64,000 bases of DNA from Actinophytocola sp963840275 (lineage in GTDB: Bacteria; Actinomycetota; Actinomycetes; Mycobacteriales; Pseudonocardiaceae). The stretch covers positions 124,001 through 188,000 of the forward strand of contig CAWIYK010000002.1 of the NCBI GenBank assembly GCA_963840275.1, in the 5' to 3' direction. The notes beneath the pieces are model-generated. The model did no database searches. It worked only from the letters and a program-made list of their open reading frames with translations, and had not been told where the DNA came from. Both the position numbers and the translations under genes were made by a program. Shown piece by piece: positions 15,496 through 24,368 of this stretch; position 1 is the first letter of the stretch; the number at the start of each line of letters is the position of its first letter.

Positions 15496-16068
15496 CTACC
15501 CCCGCACGTCGAGGTAGGCGCAGCTGTTGGCCAGCAGCGGTCGCAGGTCCCCGAGCACGTCGTCCAGCAGGTCCTCGGCACTCGTCGGGTCACCGAGCCC
15601 CGCGCCCACCTTCGCCCGCACCTCGCACGCGTGCCACAGGCTCGGCGCCACCCCCGCCCACTGCCACAGCTCGTAGGCGCCCGAGTCGAGCATCGCGATC
15701 GGCGGCACGCCGGGCAGTCCGACCGCGTACGTGTCCGGGTACTCGGGCGAGTTCCCCAGACCGACGAGCAGCGGCTCCAACCGGTGCGCCCGCGCGAACG
15801 CGTGCTGCTCGGCGGACGCCACCCCCACCAGCGCGCCGATCGACATGAGTCGCTCGACCGACGCCCGCGCGCCGGCCAGCTCCGTGCGCTCGGCGAGCGC
15901 GAGCACGTCGGCCACCGTCCACGACCGGGACTCGGCGACGCCGTGCGCGAGGATCCACACGCCGAACTCGTCGGCCGTCATCGTCTGATGGGTCGACCCG
16001 AGTCGCACCAGGTGCAGCTCGTCCGGATGCCGCTCGCCGACGTAGTGGCCGATCGGGAAGACGTTCAT
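15496..16068 (-). CDS. Unknown protein, second of two tandem paralogues beside the ESX genes
   Basis: The 190-residue protein shares with the gene upstream an N-terminal F-P-[IV]-G-H-x-[LV]-G-x-x-H, a middle H-R-L-x-P-L-x-x-G-L-G-N-S-x-E and Y-x-L-W-Q-W-A. I know no named family for it. A central segment (TMTADEFGVWILAHG, then WTVADVLALAERTELAGARASVERLMSIGALVG) has the spacing of a winged helix, as in PqqD-like peptide-recognition domains; this is only a guess. The ATG overlaps the upstream stop as ATGA. It is the last gene on the minus strand below the substrate modules and eccC, so a role with their products is plausible. Confidence 0.6.
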   Translation of the reverse strand: MNVFPIGHYVGERHPDELHLVRLGSTHQTMTADEFGVWILAHGVAESRSWTVADVLALAERTELAGARASVERLMSIGALVGVASAEQHAFARAHRLEPLLVGLGNSPEYPDTYAVGLPGVPPIAMLDSGAYELWQWAGVAPSLWHACEVRAKVGAGLGDPTSAEDLLDDVLGDLRPLLANSCAYLDVRG

Positions 16069-16670
16069 CCCACGCCCTCGATCCGCACGTCGAAGCACGC
16101 CGCCCGCGCCGCGACCAGCTGCGGCAGCGACTCGAGCGCGCCGGTGAGCACGCGGTCCGGATCCGTCTGCGCCACATCGCTCACCCCGGCCCGCGCCGCC
16201 GCCCGCGCCGACTCGTGGCACGCCGTCCGCAGGTCCGGCGACAGATGCGCCCACTGCCACAGGTCGTACACCGCGCCGGTCATCATCACCATCGGCTGGT
16301 ACAGCAGGCCGACGGCGAACAGCCACGGCTCCTCGACCGAGTTGCCGAGCCCGAGCGCGAGCGGGACCAGCCGGTGGGTCGACGCGAACTCGGCGGGCGG
16401 CGTCGTCCTCGCGAGCAGCCGCTTCGCCAGCAGCTCGGTCACGAGATCGCCGTGGGCGGACCGCAGCGACTCCTCGGTCGCCGGCGCCGCGGTGCCGTCG
16501 GTGCCGTCGGTGCCGTCGGTGCCGACGGTGCCGTGCGCCGCGGTCCAGACCTCGTACCGGGTGGCGTCCAGCTCGACGACCTCCGCGCCGACGCGCACCT
16601 GCTGACACTGCCCGCCGGCGCCGTCGTGGAAGGCGCCGAGGTCGTGCCCGACGGGAAACAGCTGAGTCAC
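16065..16670 (-). CDS. Unknown protein, first of two tandem paralogues beside the ESX genes
   Basis: The 201-residue protein is homologous to its downstream neighbour from MTQLFPVGHDLGAFH to the C-terminal A-A-C-F-D-V-R. A Thr-Asp-Gly repeat insert (residues ~52-62) comes from a 9-base tandem repeat. GTG 16670 is preferred to GTG 16676 because AGGAGG is then five bases away and the start aligns with the paralogue. It lies 30 bases below the large PPE-like substrate gene and probably shares its transcript. The paralogues may act as a heterodimer; nothing shows an enzyme. Confidence 0.6.
   Translation of the reverse strand: MTQLFPVGHDLGAFHDGAGGQCQQVRVGAEVVELDATRYEVWTAAHGTVGTDGTDGTDGTAAPATEESLRSAHGDLVTELLAKRLLARTTPPAEFASTHRLVPLALGLGNSVEEPWLFAVGLLYQPMVMMTGAVYDLWQWAHLSPDLRTACHESARAAARAGVSDVAQTDPDRVLTGALESLPQLVAARAACFDVRIEGVG
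16491..16532. repeat. 9-base tandem repeat inside a coding region
   Basis: Four to five copies of a 9-mer like GTGCCGTCG encode repeated Thr-Asp-Gly. The unit is a multiple of three, so copy-number change would lengthen or shorten the insert without a frameshift. The paralogue lacks it. Confidence 0.7.
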
Positions 16671-16700
16671 CGACACCTCCTCACGTCATCGTAGGTGGCG

Positions 16701-18143
16701 CTAGCGGCGGAGACGGCGCACCGGCGGCTGGTCGGCCGGGGCCGCCGAACCGTCCGACAGCTGCCACAGGTCCTCGTCGACGATGTCCAGCGTCGAGGGC
16801 ACCTCCGACTCCGTGACCGGGATGGACACCGTGGGGTACGCGGGCGTGTACGTCGACTCCGACCGGCCGGCCAGCATGCTCGGCAGGCCGGGCGTGCTGT
16901 CGTCGCGCCGCTTGCCCTTCGTGGTCGGTCGTTTGGCCGCGCCGGAACCCGGCTGTCCCCCGCCCTCGCCGCCGCCCATGCCGGCGCCGTGCCCGCCCAT
17001 GGGCGGCATCATCGGCGGCATGCCGCCGCCCGCCGAGCCGGCGGTCCCGCCGGCCGTGGACAGCGGCGGCAGACCGGGTGCGAGCCGTGCGGGCGCGAGG
17101 TTGTTCGGACCGGCGACCGGCGCGCCGGCAACCGGAACGCCCCGCGACGCGGTGCCGCCTCCGCCACCACCGCCACCGAAGCCGCCACCGCCGAAGCCGC
17201 CGCCGAGACCGCCGAAGCCCCCGATCGGCGGCATCGTCACCGACCCGGGACCGCCGCCGACCGGCGGGACGTTGAGCGGCGGCATGGTGGTCGGCGGCGG
17301 CAGTGTCGGCGGCACCGGGCTGCCGCTCAGCTCCGGCATGGTGGGCATCCCGGTCGGGGGCACCTCTTCCCCGCCCGGCTGCTCACCACCGGCCGCGCCA
17401 CCACCAGGGGCCTGCTCGCCGCCGGCCTCCTGCTGCGCCTGGTCGCCGCCGGCAGGGCCGCCACCCGGCTGCTCCCCGGCCGGTCCACCACCGGGCGTGG
17501 CGCTCGGACCACCAGGGCTGCCGGTGGGGGCACCGCCGTTCAGGCCCCTCCACGGCACCTTCGCGTCGGCCTTCTCGACCGCGGCGCCGGCCGCCAGGTA
17601 CAGGTCGCCGAGGTTGTTCATCCACGCCCCGGCCTCCTTGGCGTAGAACTGCTCGATCTGCTCCGGCGTGGTCGCCTTCACGGTGCCGACCGTGGGGTTC
17701 ACCGCCTGCAGAATCACGAAGGGCGGGGCGACCGGGCCGGCGAGGCCCGCCATGGTGGACTCCTTCTGCAGTCGCCGCAGCTCCTTGATCGCCTGGTTCT
17801 TGAGGTCCCTGGCCTGCTGCACATGCTGAAACGTCGGCTGGATCTGGTCCGCGACCGCCTGGATGGCCGCGGGCGCGCCACTGCTGGTGATCGCGTCGTG
17901 CCATTTGACGAGCGTCTTGTGGCTTTCCCGCGAGCGGCTGACGAACGCGTCGCCGTCCGGCCCGCCGTACGCGGCCTCCGCCCGGTTCGTCGCGGCGGCG
18001 AAGTCGTTGGCCGTCACGCCGAGGTCCTTGCCGACGGTCTCCCACATGGCGGCCTTCGCGGCCAGCGTGCTCGCGTTGCAGTCGGCGGCGATCAGACCGA
18101 GCTGCTGGTCGACCGGCATCGTCGTGTACTCGGTGAGTGGCAT
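16701..18143 (-). CDS. PPE-like ESX substrate with Gly/Pro-rich tail (module 2, large partner)
   Basis: The 480-residue protein has a helical N-terminal ~190 residues with WXG/PPE-like character (MWETVGKDLGVTANDFAAATNRAEAAYGG, where Y-G-G replaces W-x-G). A long Gly/Pro/Met-rich linker follows (residues ~210-420), then a C-terminal T-L-D-I-V-D-E-D-L-W motif. The same organisation and the D-E-D-L-W end occur in the gene at 18508, so the two are duplicates. It starts at ATG 18143 with GGGAGG upstream, 5 bases after the small partner. It probably forms a heterodimer with that partner and is exported by ESX; this is inferred from layout. Confidence 0.68.
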   Translation of the reverse strand: MPLTEYTTMPVDQQLGLIAADCNASTLAAKAAMWETVGKDLGVTANDFAAATNRAEAAYGGPDGDAFVSRSRESHKTLVKWHDAITSSGAPAAIQAVADQIQPTFQHVQQARDLKNQAIKELRRLQKESTMAGLAGPVAPPFVILQAVNPTVGTVKATTPEQIEQFYAKEAGAWMNNLGDLYLAAGAAVEKADAKVPWRGLNGGAPTGSPGGPSATPGGGPAGEQPGGGPAGGDQAQQEAGGEQAPGGGAAGGEQPGGEEVPPTGMPTMPELSGSPVPPTLPPPTTMPPLNVPPVGGGPGSVTMPPIGGFGGLGGGFGGGGFGGGGGGGGTASRGVPVAGAPVAGPNNLAPARLAPGLPPLSTAGGTAGSAGGGMPPMMPPMGGHGAGMGGGEGGGQPGSGAAKRPTTKGKRRDDSTPGLPSMLAGRSESTYTPAYPTVSIPVTESEVPSTLDIVDEDLWQLSDGSAAPADQPPVRRLRR

Positions 18144-18148
18144 GCGTG

Positions 18149-18496
18149 CTACCTCCCGGCCCGGTCGAAGCCGACGCCGTCGACCCGCAGCGCGTCCGGA
18201 ACACTCGCCGGGCGCTCCCGGCCGTTCCCGACCTTGTTGAACTCGTCGACGTTGTACGCCTCGGTGCTCAGGTAGTCCTTGACGGTGTGGTGCGCCGTGT
18301 TCGTGTACGCCATGAGCCCGTCGTTGGCGCTCGTCGTGTACTTGTCGAGCGACTGGCTGGCCGCCGCGTCCTTCTTGCTGAAGTCCTGTCCCTCCAACAT
18401 CTTGCTCTGGATGGCGGCCTTGGGGTTGTTGGTGTTGTTGAAGGTTGGCGCCTGGTAGCCGGCCATCTCGCCGGTCTGCATGAAGAGGTCGACCAT
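18149..18496 (-). CDS. Small ESX partner protein (module 2)
   Basis: The 115-residue helical protein contains N-N-T-N-N-P-K-A-A-I and ends with Y-L-S-T-E-A-Y-N-V-D-E-F-N-K-V-G-N-G followed by an Arg-rich tail. The S-T-x-x-x-N-x-x-x-F-x-x-V-G-x-G signature is shared with the small gene at 19822, which precedes the paralogous large gene. Together with the size and pairing, that suggests a PE-like or EsxA-like partner. No signal peptide. AAAGGA ribosome site. Confidence 0.62.
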   Translation of the reverse strand: MVDLFMQTGEMAGYQAPTFNNTNNPKAAIQSKMLEGQDFSKKDAAASQSLDKYTTSANDGLMAYTNTAHHTVKDYLSTEAYNVDEFNKVGNGRERPASVPDALRVDGVGFDRAGR

Positions 18497-18507
18497 CACG
18501 TTTCCTT

Positions 18508-19818
18508 TCAGCTGCCCGCGCGGGCTCGGTCGGCCGCGGTCGGCGGCTGCTCCGACCGCCAGAGGTCCTCGTCGATGAACTGCACCGTCGTCGGCGCGTC
18601 CGACGTCTCCGCCGGTCGCCGCCGCGTGACGAAGGCGTGCGGGTCGGCGACGGCGGCCTTCCCGGACAGCACAACGGGAAGACCCGGCGTCGGCGTGTCC
18701 TCGTCCTCGTCGGGCCGCCGGCTCGGCCGCCGGGCGAGGCCCGTGCCGATCCCGCCGGCACCGCCACCCACGCCCATCCCGAGGCCGGTCCCACCCATCA
18801 TGGGCAGCATCGGCGGCACGCCGCCGGTGCCTCCTGCCGGCGCGGCGGGCGTGGCGAACAACGTCGGCGGCGTCGGGGCGGAGGCCGCCGGCACCGGGCC
18901 GGTCAGGGCGTTGACCGGCGCCGCGGCGACCGGGATGGCGACGGGACCGGTCCGGCCGAGACTGACCCCGGGCATCCGGACGCTCCCACCCGAACGCCCG
19001 CCGGCGCGACCGCCCGCGCCCATGAACGCCGGCGCGACCGGCATGCCGCCCGGGGCGCCCGTCGCGGGCAGGGTGACCGGCGGCGCGGGCGGGGCGACCG
19101 GACTCGGCGCGAGGCCGCCGCCACCGCTCAGCTCCGGCGTGGTCGAGTCCGATGTGGACTTCAGTTCGGAGTCCACAGCGGACTCCTGGGCCGAAGCGGC
19201 GCCGTCCGTGCCGGATCCGGCGGACGTCCCGGCCGAGCCGGGTGAGACCAGCTGACCGGTCGTGCTGAACGTCGCCGCATGGTTGCCGCCGGAGGAGATC
19301 GAACCGCTGACCCCTTCCCACGGAACGCCGCTGCCGGCCGTGGCGACCTTGTCGCCGGCCGTGGCGTACTGCTGGGCGAGCTGGTTCATCACGGTGCCGG
19401 ACGCCTGCTGCAGCTGCCGCAGGATCTGCTGCACCATCGCGCCGATGAGCGGCAGTGAGGCGAGCGGCTTGAGCGCGTCGGCGAGCTCCTTGAACTTCGA
19501 GACCGTCCGGTGGGTCTGGGTGATCCCCTGCGACACCCCGGTCAGCTCGGCGCTCGGGTTGTTACTGGTGACGTTCTGGGCCCACGTGCTCAGCGTGCGC
19601 TGGCTCGCCGCCGAGGACTCGAGCCACTCCTCGCCGACCTCGTCCTGCCAGTCGGGAGCCAGGTTCTTGGTGGCCGTGTTGAAGTTGCTCTCCGCACTCG
19701 TGAGCTCGGCGCCGGCCTTGGTCCACATGACCGCCTTCTGGTTCAGCAGCTCGACATTCGGCAGTTCCGAGTCGATGTGCGCGAACTGCGTGTCGATGTC
19801 CATTCCGGTGTAGTCCAC
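18508..19818 (-). CDS. PPE-like ESX substrate with Gly/Pro-rich tail (module 1, large partner)
   Basis: The 436-residue protein has a helical N-terminal ~180 residues including WTKAGAELTSAESNFNTATKNLAPDWQDEVGEEWLE. A Pro/Gly/Ala-rich linker follows, with V-P-P-M-L-P-M-M-G-G-T-G reminiscent of other actinobacterial ESX substrates. It ends V-Q-F-I-D-E-D-L-W. The D-E-D-L-W tail is shared with the gene at 16701. GTG 19818 is three bases below the small partner and has GGAGG eight bases upstream. Presumably secreted through the nearby EccC machinery. Confidence 0.68.
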   Translation of the reverse strand: MDYTGMDIDTQFAHIDSELPNVELLNQKAVMWTKAGAELTSAESNFNTATKNLAPDWQDEVGEEWLESSAASQRTLSTWAQNVTSNNPSAELTGVSQGITQTHRTVSKFKELADALKPLASLPLIGAMVQQILRQLQQASGTVMNQLAQQYATAGDKVATAGSGVPWEGVSGSISSGGNHAATFSTTGQLVSPGSAGTSAGSGTDGAASAQESAVDSELKSTSDSTTPELSGGGGLAPSPVAPPAPPVTLPATGAPGGMPVAPAFMGAGGRAGGRSGGSVRMPGVSLGRTGPVAIPVAAAPVNALTGPVPAASAPTPPTLFATPAAPAGGTGGVPPMLPMMGGTGLGMGVGGGAGGIGTGLARRPSRRPDEDEDTPTPGLPVVLSGKAAVADPHAFVTRRRPAETSDAPTTVQFIDEDLWRSEQPPTAADRARAGS

Positions 19819-19821
19819 GAA

Positions 19822-20109
19822 TCACGCCTCCGTTCCGTCGCCGACACGGTCGAACTGGGCGCCGTTGAAAATGTCGGTGCTGAAATACTCGCCACCGGTG
19901 CCGTGCACGGCGGCGCCGTACTTCCGCACGCCATTCTTTGCCTCGGTCAGGTACCGGACGAGGTTCTCCTCACCGGCCTGGTCCTGTGGCGTGAAGTTCG
20001 ACGCGCCGGCCATCAGCCCCTGCGCCGGACCGGTCGCCCGCACCTGGTCGGGGCCCTCCGGACGGTAGGCCAGCATCGAGCTCGGCCGCCCGTGGATCGT
20101 CTCCGACAT
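19822..20109 (-). CDS. Small ESX partner protein (module 1)
   Basis: The 95-residue protein ends with Y-F-S-T-D-I-F-N-G-A-Q-F-D-R-V-G-D-G, homologous to the end of the small gene at 18149. It contains Y-L-T-E-A-K-N-G-V-R-K-Y in a central helix. ATG 20109 has a strong GGAGGG ribosome site. It is 97 bases below the eccC stop on the same strand and three bases above its large partner. It is probably one half of a co-secreted pair. Confidence 0.65.
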   Translation of the reverse strand: MSETIHGRPSSMLAYRPEGPDQVRATGPAQGLMAGASNFTPQDQAGEENLVRYLTEAKNGVRKYGAAVHGTGGEYFSTDIFNGAQFDRVGDGTEA

Positions 20110-20206
20110 AGATCCCTCCTGATCGAGTCCGCAGCCCTCCTGTTGTGCCACAGTGCAACAGAGGCCGCGGGCGCTGTGGGTCCGACGACATCAACCGGCC
20201 ACCGGT

Positions 20207-23200
20207 TCATTCGGTCGGCGGCACCCAGGCGAGCTGCACCATGCGCGGGTTGCCCCGGCGGAGGATCACCTTGGCGCGGCCGGGTGGCAGCGGCTCGGCC
20301 TTGTGCCCGCTCAGCAACGGCCCCTCGTCCTTGGTGCCGGACATCAACACGCCGATGGCGCCGACGTCCCGCATCCGGTTCACGAACGGCTCGAAAAGGC
20401 CGCGACCGGCGCCGCCGAAACGACGCGTGAGAACGACGTGCAAACCGATGTCGCGACCCTGCGGGAGATATCCCATCAATGGCGACATCGGATTCTCCGC
20501 CAAACTGACGACCAGGTCGTAGTCGTCCACCAGAACGAATATCTCCGGCCCGGTCCACCAGTTCCGGTTGCGCAGCTGTTCCGGTGTCACGTCCTTGCCG
20601 GGCAGGCGCTCCTTGATGGCCTCGGCGAGCGACTGCATGTACGCGCCGGTGGTCGACGTGTCGGTGCCGTAGCCGAGCAGGTACTCCTGCGGCACCTCGC
20701 CGAGCAGGGTCCTGCGGTGGTCGACCACGAAGATCCGCGCCTGGTCCGGTGTGTAGGTGTCGGTGATCCGCTTGGCCATGCCGCGCAGGAACGTGGTCTT
20801 GCCGCAGTCGATGTCGCCGACGAGCACCACGTGGGCGTCGGTGGCGAAGTCGAAGCGGACCGGCGCGAGGTCCTCCTCGGCGATGCCGACCGTGACGGCC
20901 GTCTTCTCCGGGTCGTCGCTGGGCAGCGCCAGGTAGGGCAGCCGGCCGGGCAGCATCCGCACCGGCGGCGCCGGCTCACCCGGCCAGGCCAGCCGGACCC
21001 GCTCGACCAGGTCGGCGACGCCGGCCGCGAGGTCGTCCGGGCTGTCGCGTCCGTCCAGCCGGGGCAGCGCGGTGAGGATCTGGTGCTTGGTGGGACCGAG
21101 GCCGCGGCCCGGCGTCGACTCCGGCACCCGCATCGCGCCGACCCGGTCGATCATCGTGTCGATCGGGTCGCCGAGCCGCAGCTCGATCTTGCCGCCGAAC
21201 AGGTCCCGAACCTGCATCCGCAGGTCGAACGAGCGGGCGACGGTGCCGATCAGGTGCACGCCGTAGGCGAGGCCCCGCGCGGCGATGCTCGCGATGATCT
21301 CTTCCTGGTCGTCGAAGTCCTTGCGCAGCGTCAACCAGCCGTCGACCACCAGGAAGACGTCGCCGTGCTGGTCGTCGACGGTGCCGTTGGCCCGCATCTC
21401 GCGGTAGGTGGGCATGCCGTCGATGCCCAGCTCGGCGAACCTGCGCTCCCGCTCGGCGAGGATCGTGGCCACCTCGGCGATGGTGCGCCGCACCGCGCCC
21501 ACGTTCAGCCGGCCGGCGACCCCGCCGACGTGCGGGAGGTCCCGGATCGCGCCGAGCGACCCGCCCCCGAAGTCCAGGCAGTAGAACTGGACCTCCTTCG
21601 GGGTGTGGGTCAGCGCCATGCTGGCGATCAGCGCGCGCACGGCCGTGCTCTTGCCGGCCTGGGGGCCACCCATGATCACCGCGTGGCCGGCCGCCCCGCT
21701 GAGGTCGAGCACCAGCGGGTCGCGGCGCTGGTCCAGCGGCCGGTCCACGATGCCGAACACCGCGTTCAGCGTGCCGCTCATGCTGTCGTCCTTGGGCCGC
21801 AGCCCCCGCCGGGGGTCGACGACCAGCTCGCCGAACAGCTGGTCCATGGTCGGCGACGCGTCCAGCGGCGGCAGCCAGACCTGGTGGGCGGGCGACCCCC
21901 GCCCGGCGAACCGGTCGACCAGGATGTCCATGAGGCTCTCGCCGATCGCGTCGTCCTCGACCTCGTCGGGCGGCGTCTCCTCCGGCTCCTCCTGGACGTC
22001 GGGCGCCACGTAGGCGGTGGAGTACTCCTTCAGCCCGACCGGGTCCGGCCCGCCGGTCGCGACCTGCCCGGGCAGGTCGGCGCGGTGGACGCCGGACACG
22101 TACGCCGAGCGGAACCGCGCCATCGGCTCGTCGCCGTAGCGGAGGAAGCCGTGGCCGGGCGCCCTCGGCAGCGAGAACGCGTCCGAGACACCGAGGACCG
22201 TGCGGCTGTCCATGTCGGAGAACGTGCGCAGCCCGATCCGGTAGGACAGGTGGGCGTCCAGGCCGCGCAGGCGACCTTCCTCGAGGCGCTGCGAGGCCAG
22301 CAGCAGGTGCACGCCGAGCGAGCGGCCCACCCGGCCGATCTGCACGAAGATGTCGATGAAGTCGGGCCGGGCCGACAGCAGCTCGGAGAACTCGTCGCAC
22401 ACCACGAACAGCGTCGGCACCTCGACGAGCGGGGCGCCGGCGGCGCGCGCCTTCTCGTAGTCGCGCAGCGAGGAGAAGTTGCCGGCCGCCTTCAGCAGCT
22501 CCTGGCGGCGCAGCAGCTCACCGTTGATCGCGTCGGCCATGCGGTCGACCAACGGCAGCTCGTCGGCGAGGTTGGTGATCACCGCGCTGGTGTGCGGCAG
22601 CCGGTCCAGCCGGGCGAACGTGGCGCCGCCCTTGAAGTCGATCAGCGCGAAGTTCAGCGCGTTCGGCGGGTGGGTGACGGCGAGCGCCAGCACCAGGGTG
22701 CGCAGCAGCTCGCTCTTGCCGGAGCCGGTCGCGCCGATCAGCAGACCGTGCGGGCCCATCCCGTCCTGTGCGGACTCCTTGAGGTCCAGCTCGATCGGCG
22801 TGCCGTCCGGCCGGATGCCGAACCGGACCCGCAGCTTGTCCCGGTTGGGCCGGGGCACCCACGTGTCGGTCGGGTCGAACCCGTACGGGTCGCCGAGCTC
22901 CAGCAGCTCCTCGAGACCCAGCTCCGAGCTCAGCGGCTGCTCGCCCTTGGTGCCCTCGGTGAGCCGCAGCGGCGCGAGCTGGCGGGCCAGTGCCTCGGCG
23001 CTGGCGATCGGCAGCGCGTCGGCGCGGCCGAGGTTGATCTGACCGTCCACCGTGGTGCTGGTGAGCCCACCGTGCTCGGCGACCGAGAGCACCACCGCGT
23101 ACCGGTCCGGCCCGCGCGGCGGCACGTAGGTCAGGTCGATCAGGGTGGCGCCCTCCACGCCGGCGCCGGTCGCCAGGTGGTCGGAGCCCGCGACCGAGCC

Positions 23201-24181
23201 GCCGTCGAGCACGACGACCAGGTGCGGTCCCGGCACCCGGGCGGCGCTGCCCTCCGGGTCGAACCGGGGCCGGTTGGCCAGCACGTCGTCGAGCATCGCC
23301 TCGAGGGTGCCGATGGTGGGGGCGACCAGCCGGAGCTGGCCGAGCGCGTCGGTCCGCTCCGGGTGCAGCGCGTGCGGCAGCCACTTGAGCCACTCCCAGT
23401 CGGCCCGTCGCTCGGGGCCGACGCACACGGCGATCCGCAGGTCGTCCGGCGAGTGGAGGGTGGCGAGCTGCGCGATCATGGCGCGCACCAGCGCGGCCGC
23501 CCGCTCGCCGCCGCGGATGTGGATGCGGCTGAACCCGTTGACTGCCATGGCGAGCGGCAGGTCCGGGATGGCCGAGTGGGTGGTGATGAACCGGCGCAGC
23601 GCGAGGGCGGAGAGCGGCTCGAGCTGTTCGAGCGGCTTGGTGTCCGGCGCGATCAGCGTGGTCGCCAGGCTCTGCCGGCCGAGCCCGATGCGGGTCACGC
23701 CGAAGTCCGTGTCGGTCCGGCGCCGCTCCCACAGCCGGTAGCTGCCGGCGACCGACCACAGCGTGTGCGGATCGGGGTGCAGGTACCAGAGCGCGGTGCG
23801 CTGGCGGCGGGCCGTGCGGCCGACCCGGACCCGGTGCTGCGCGAGCCCGCGCAGGTACAGCCGGCGCGCGGTGCCCATGTCGCGCTTGCTCGGCCCGCCG
23901 CCCTGCAGGAACGCGACGCCGACCATGGCGAGCATCGCGAGGCCGAACAGCCCGAAGGTGATGTAGCGGATGGTGCCGTAGGAGCTGCCCTGGCCGAAGC
24001 TGCCACTGAACAGCAGCACCATGGCGCCCATCATCAGGACCATCGGCAGCACCATCACGACCTGGGTCCACTGCCGTCCGCGCGGCGCCGGAATCTCCGG
24101 CGGCGCCTCCAACAACAGCTCGCCGGACGGCATCTCCGGGGATGACCGACGCAACGGTCGGCGTACCACCACGGTTCCCAC
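20207..24181 (-). CDS. eccC: Type VII secretion ATPase EccC (fused EccCa-EccCb)
   Basis: The 1,324-residue FtsK/SpoIIIE-type motor has two N-terminal membrane helices (residues ~40-58 and ~75-95). Three ATPase modules follow, with Walker A at ~476 (GATGSGKS), ~840 (GGPQAGKS) and ~1120 (GDIDCGKT). Matching acidic strands are VVCDEFSEL, LVVDGWLTL and VLVDDYDLV. The last module binds the signal of EsxB-type substrates. The first has the best ATPase signature; the third has a Cys before the Lys. GTG 24181 lies about eight bases after AGGAGG. It is divergent from the WXG100 pair at 24369 with a strong inverted repeat between, and followed by the substrate modules. Confidence 0.95.
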   Translation of the reverse strand: MGTVVVRRPLRRSSPEMPSGELLLEAPPEIPAPRGRQWTQVVMVLPMVLMMGAMVLLFSGSFGQGSSYGTIRYITFGLFGLAMLAMVGVAFLQGGGPSKRDMGTARRLYLRGLAQHRVRVGRTARRQRTALWYLHPDPHTLWSVAGSYRLWERRRTDTDFGVTRIGLGRQSLATTLIAPDTKPLEQLEPLSALALRRFITTHSAIPDLPLAMAVNGFSRIHIRGGERAAALVRAMIAQLATLHSPDDLRIAVCVGPERRADWEWLKWLPHALHPERTDALGQLRLVAPTIGTLEAMLDDVLANRPRFDPEGSAARVPGPHLVVVLDGGSVAGSDHLATGAGVEGATLIDLTYVPPRGPDRYAVVLSVAEHGGLTSTTVDGQINLGRADALPIASAEALARQLAPLRLTEGTKGEQPLSSELGLEELLELGDPYGFDPTDTWVPRPNRDKLRVRFGIRPDGTPIELDLKESAQDGMGPHGLLIGATGSGKSELLRTLVLALAVTHPPNALNFALIDFKGGATFARLDRLPHTSAVITNLADELPLVDRMADAINGELLRRQELLKAAGNFSSLRDYEKARAAGAPLVEVPTLFVVCDEFSELLSARPDFIDIFVQIGRVGRSLGVHLLLASQRLEEGRLRGLDAHLSYRIGLRTFSDMDSRTVLGVSDAFSLPRAPGHGFLRYGDEPMARFRSAYVSGVHRADLPGQVATGGPDPVGLKEYSTAYVAPDVQEEPEETPPDEVEDDAIGESLMDILVDRFAGRGSPAHQVWLPPLDASPTMDQLFGELVVDPRRGLRPKDDSMSGTLNAVFGIVDRPLDQRRDPLVLDLSGAAGHAVIMGGPQAGKSTAVRALIASMALTHTPKEVQFYCLDFGGGSLGAIRDLPHVGGVAGRLNVGAVRRTIAEVATILAERERRFAELGIDGMPTYREMRANGTVDDQHGDVFLVVDGWLTLRKDFDDQEEIIASIAARGLAYGVHLIGTVARSFDLRMQVRDLFGGKIELRLGDPIDTMIDRVGAMRVPESTPGRGLGPTKHQILTALPRLDGRDSPDDLAAGVADLVERVRLAWPGEPAPPVRMLPGRLPYLALPSDDPEKTAVTVGIAEEDLAPVRFDFATDAHVVLVGDIDCGKTTFLRGMAKRITDTYTPDQARIFVVDHRRTLLGEVPQEYLLGYGTDTSTTGAYMQSLAEAIKERLPGKDVTPEQLRNRNWWTGPEIFVLVDDYDLVVSLAENPMSPLMGYLPQGRDIGLHVVLTRRFGGAGRGLFEPFVNRMRDVGAIGVLMSGTKDEGPLLSGHKAEPLPPGRAKVILRRGNPRMVQLAWVPPTE

Positions 24182-24245
24182 GGCCGCGACCTCCTCTGTT
24201 CGACCAAGAGATCGTCAACGATGGCGGCCGTCGGTGCGCAGCGGT

Positions 24246-24279
24246 GGCAGGAAGGTGCCGCTGTGGCACCTGACCTGCC
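24246..24279. promoter_or_regulatory. Strong inverted repeat between eccC and the WXG100 pair
   Basis: GGCAGG-A-AGGTGCC pairs with GGCACCT-GA-CCTGCC around GCTGT, giving 13 base pairs with a small internal loop. It stands in the 187-base divergent region of the core ESX genes and is a good candidate for a shared operator. A second hairpin (AGCAGCA/TGCTGCT, 24325-24342) is nearer the esx gene. I cannot name a regulator. Confidence 0.45.
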
Positions 24280-24368
24280 GAAAGATCTTAATGTCGGGAC
24301 AGCCGCGTGAATTGCGGCGTATGCAGCAGCAGTAGTGCTGCTCACTATCTGTTGAAAGGAGCAGGCGA

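Noticed and set aside
20153..24145. Open frame of ~1,330 codons antisense to eccC
   Set aside because: Its translation is Arg/Val/Gly-rich without domains, and the opposite strand encodes a full EccC. It is a high-GC shadow.
24325..24342. AGCAGCA/TGCTGCT hairpin as a terminator
   Set aside because: It lies between divergent starts where no transcript should end, and no T tract follows; kept only as a note to the nearby operator candidate.
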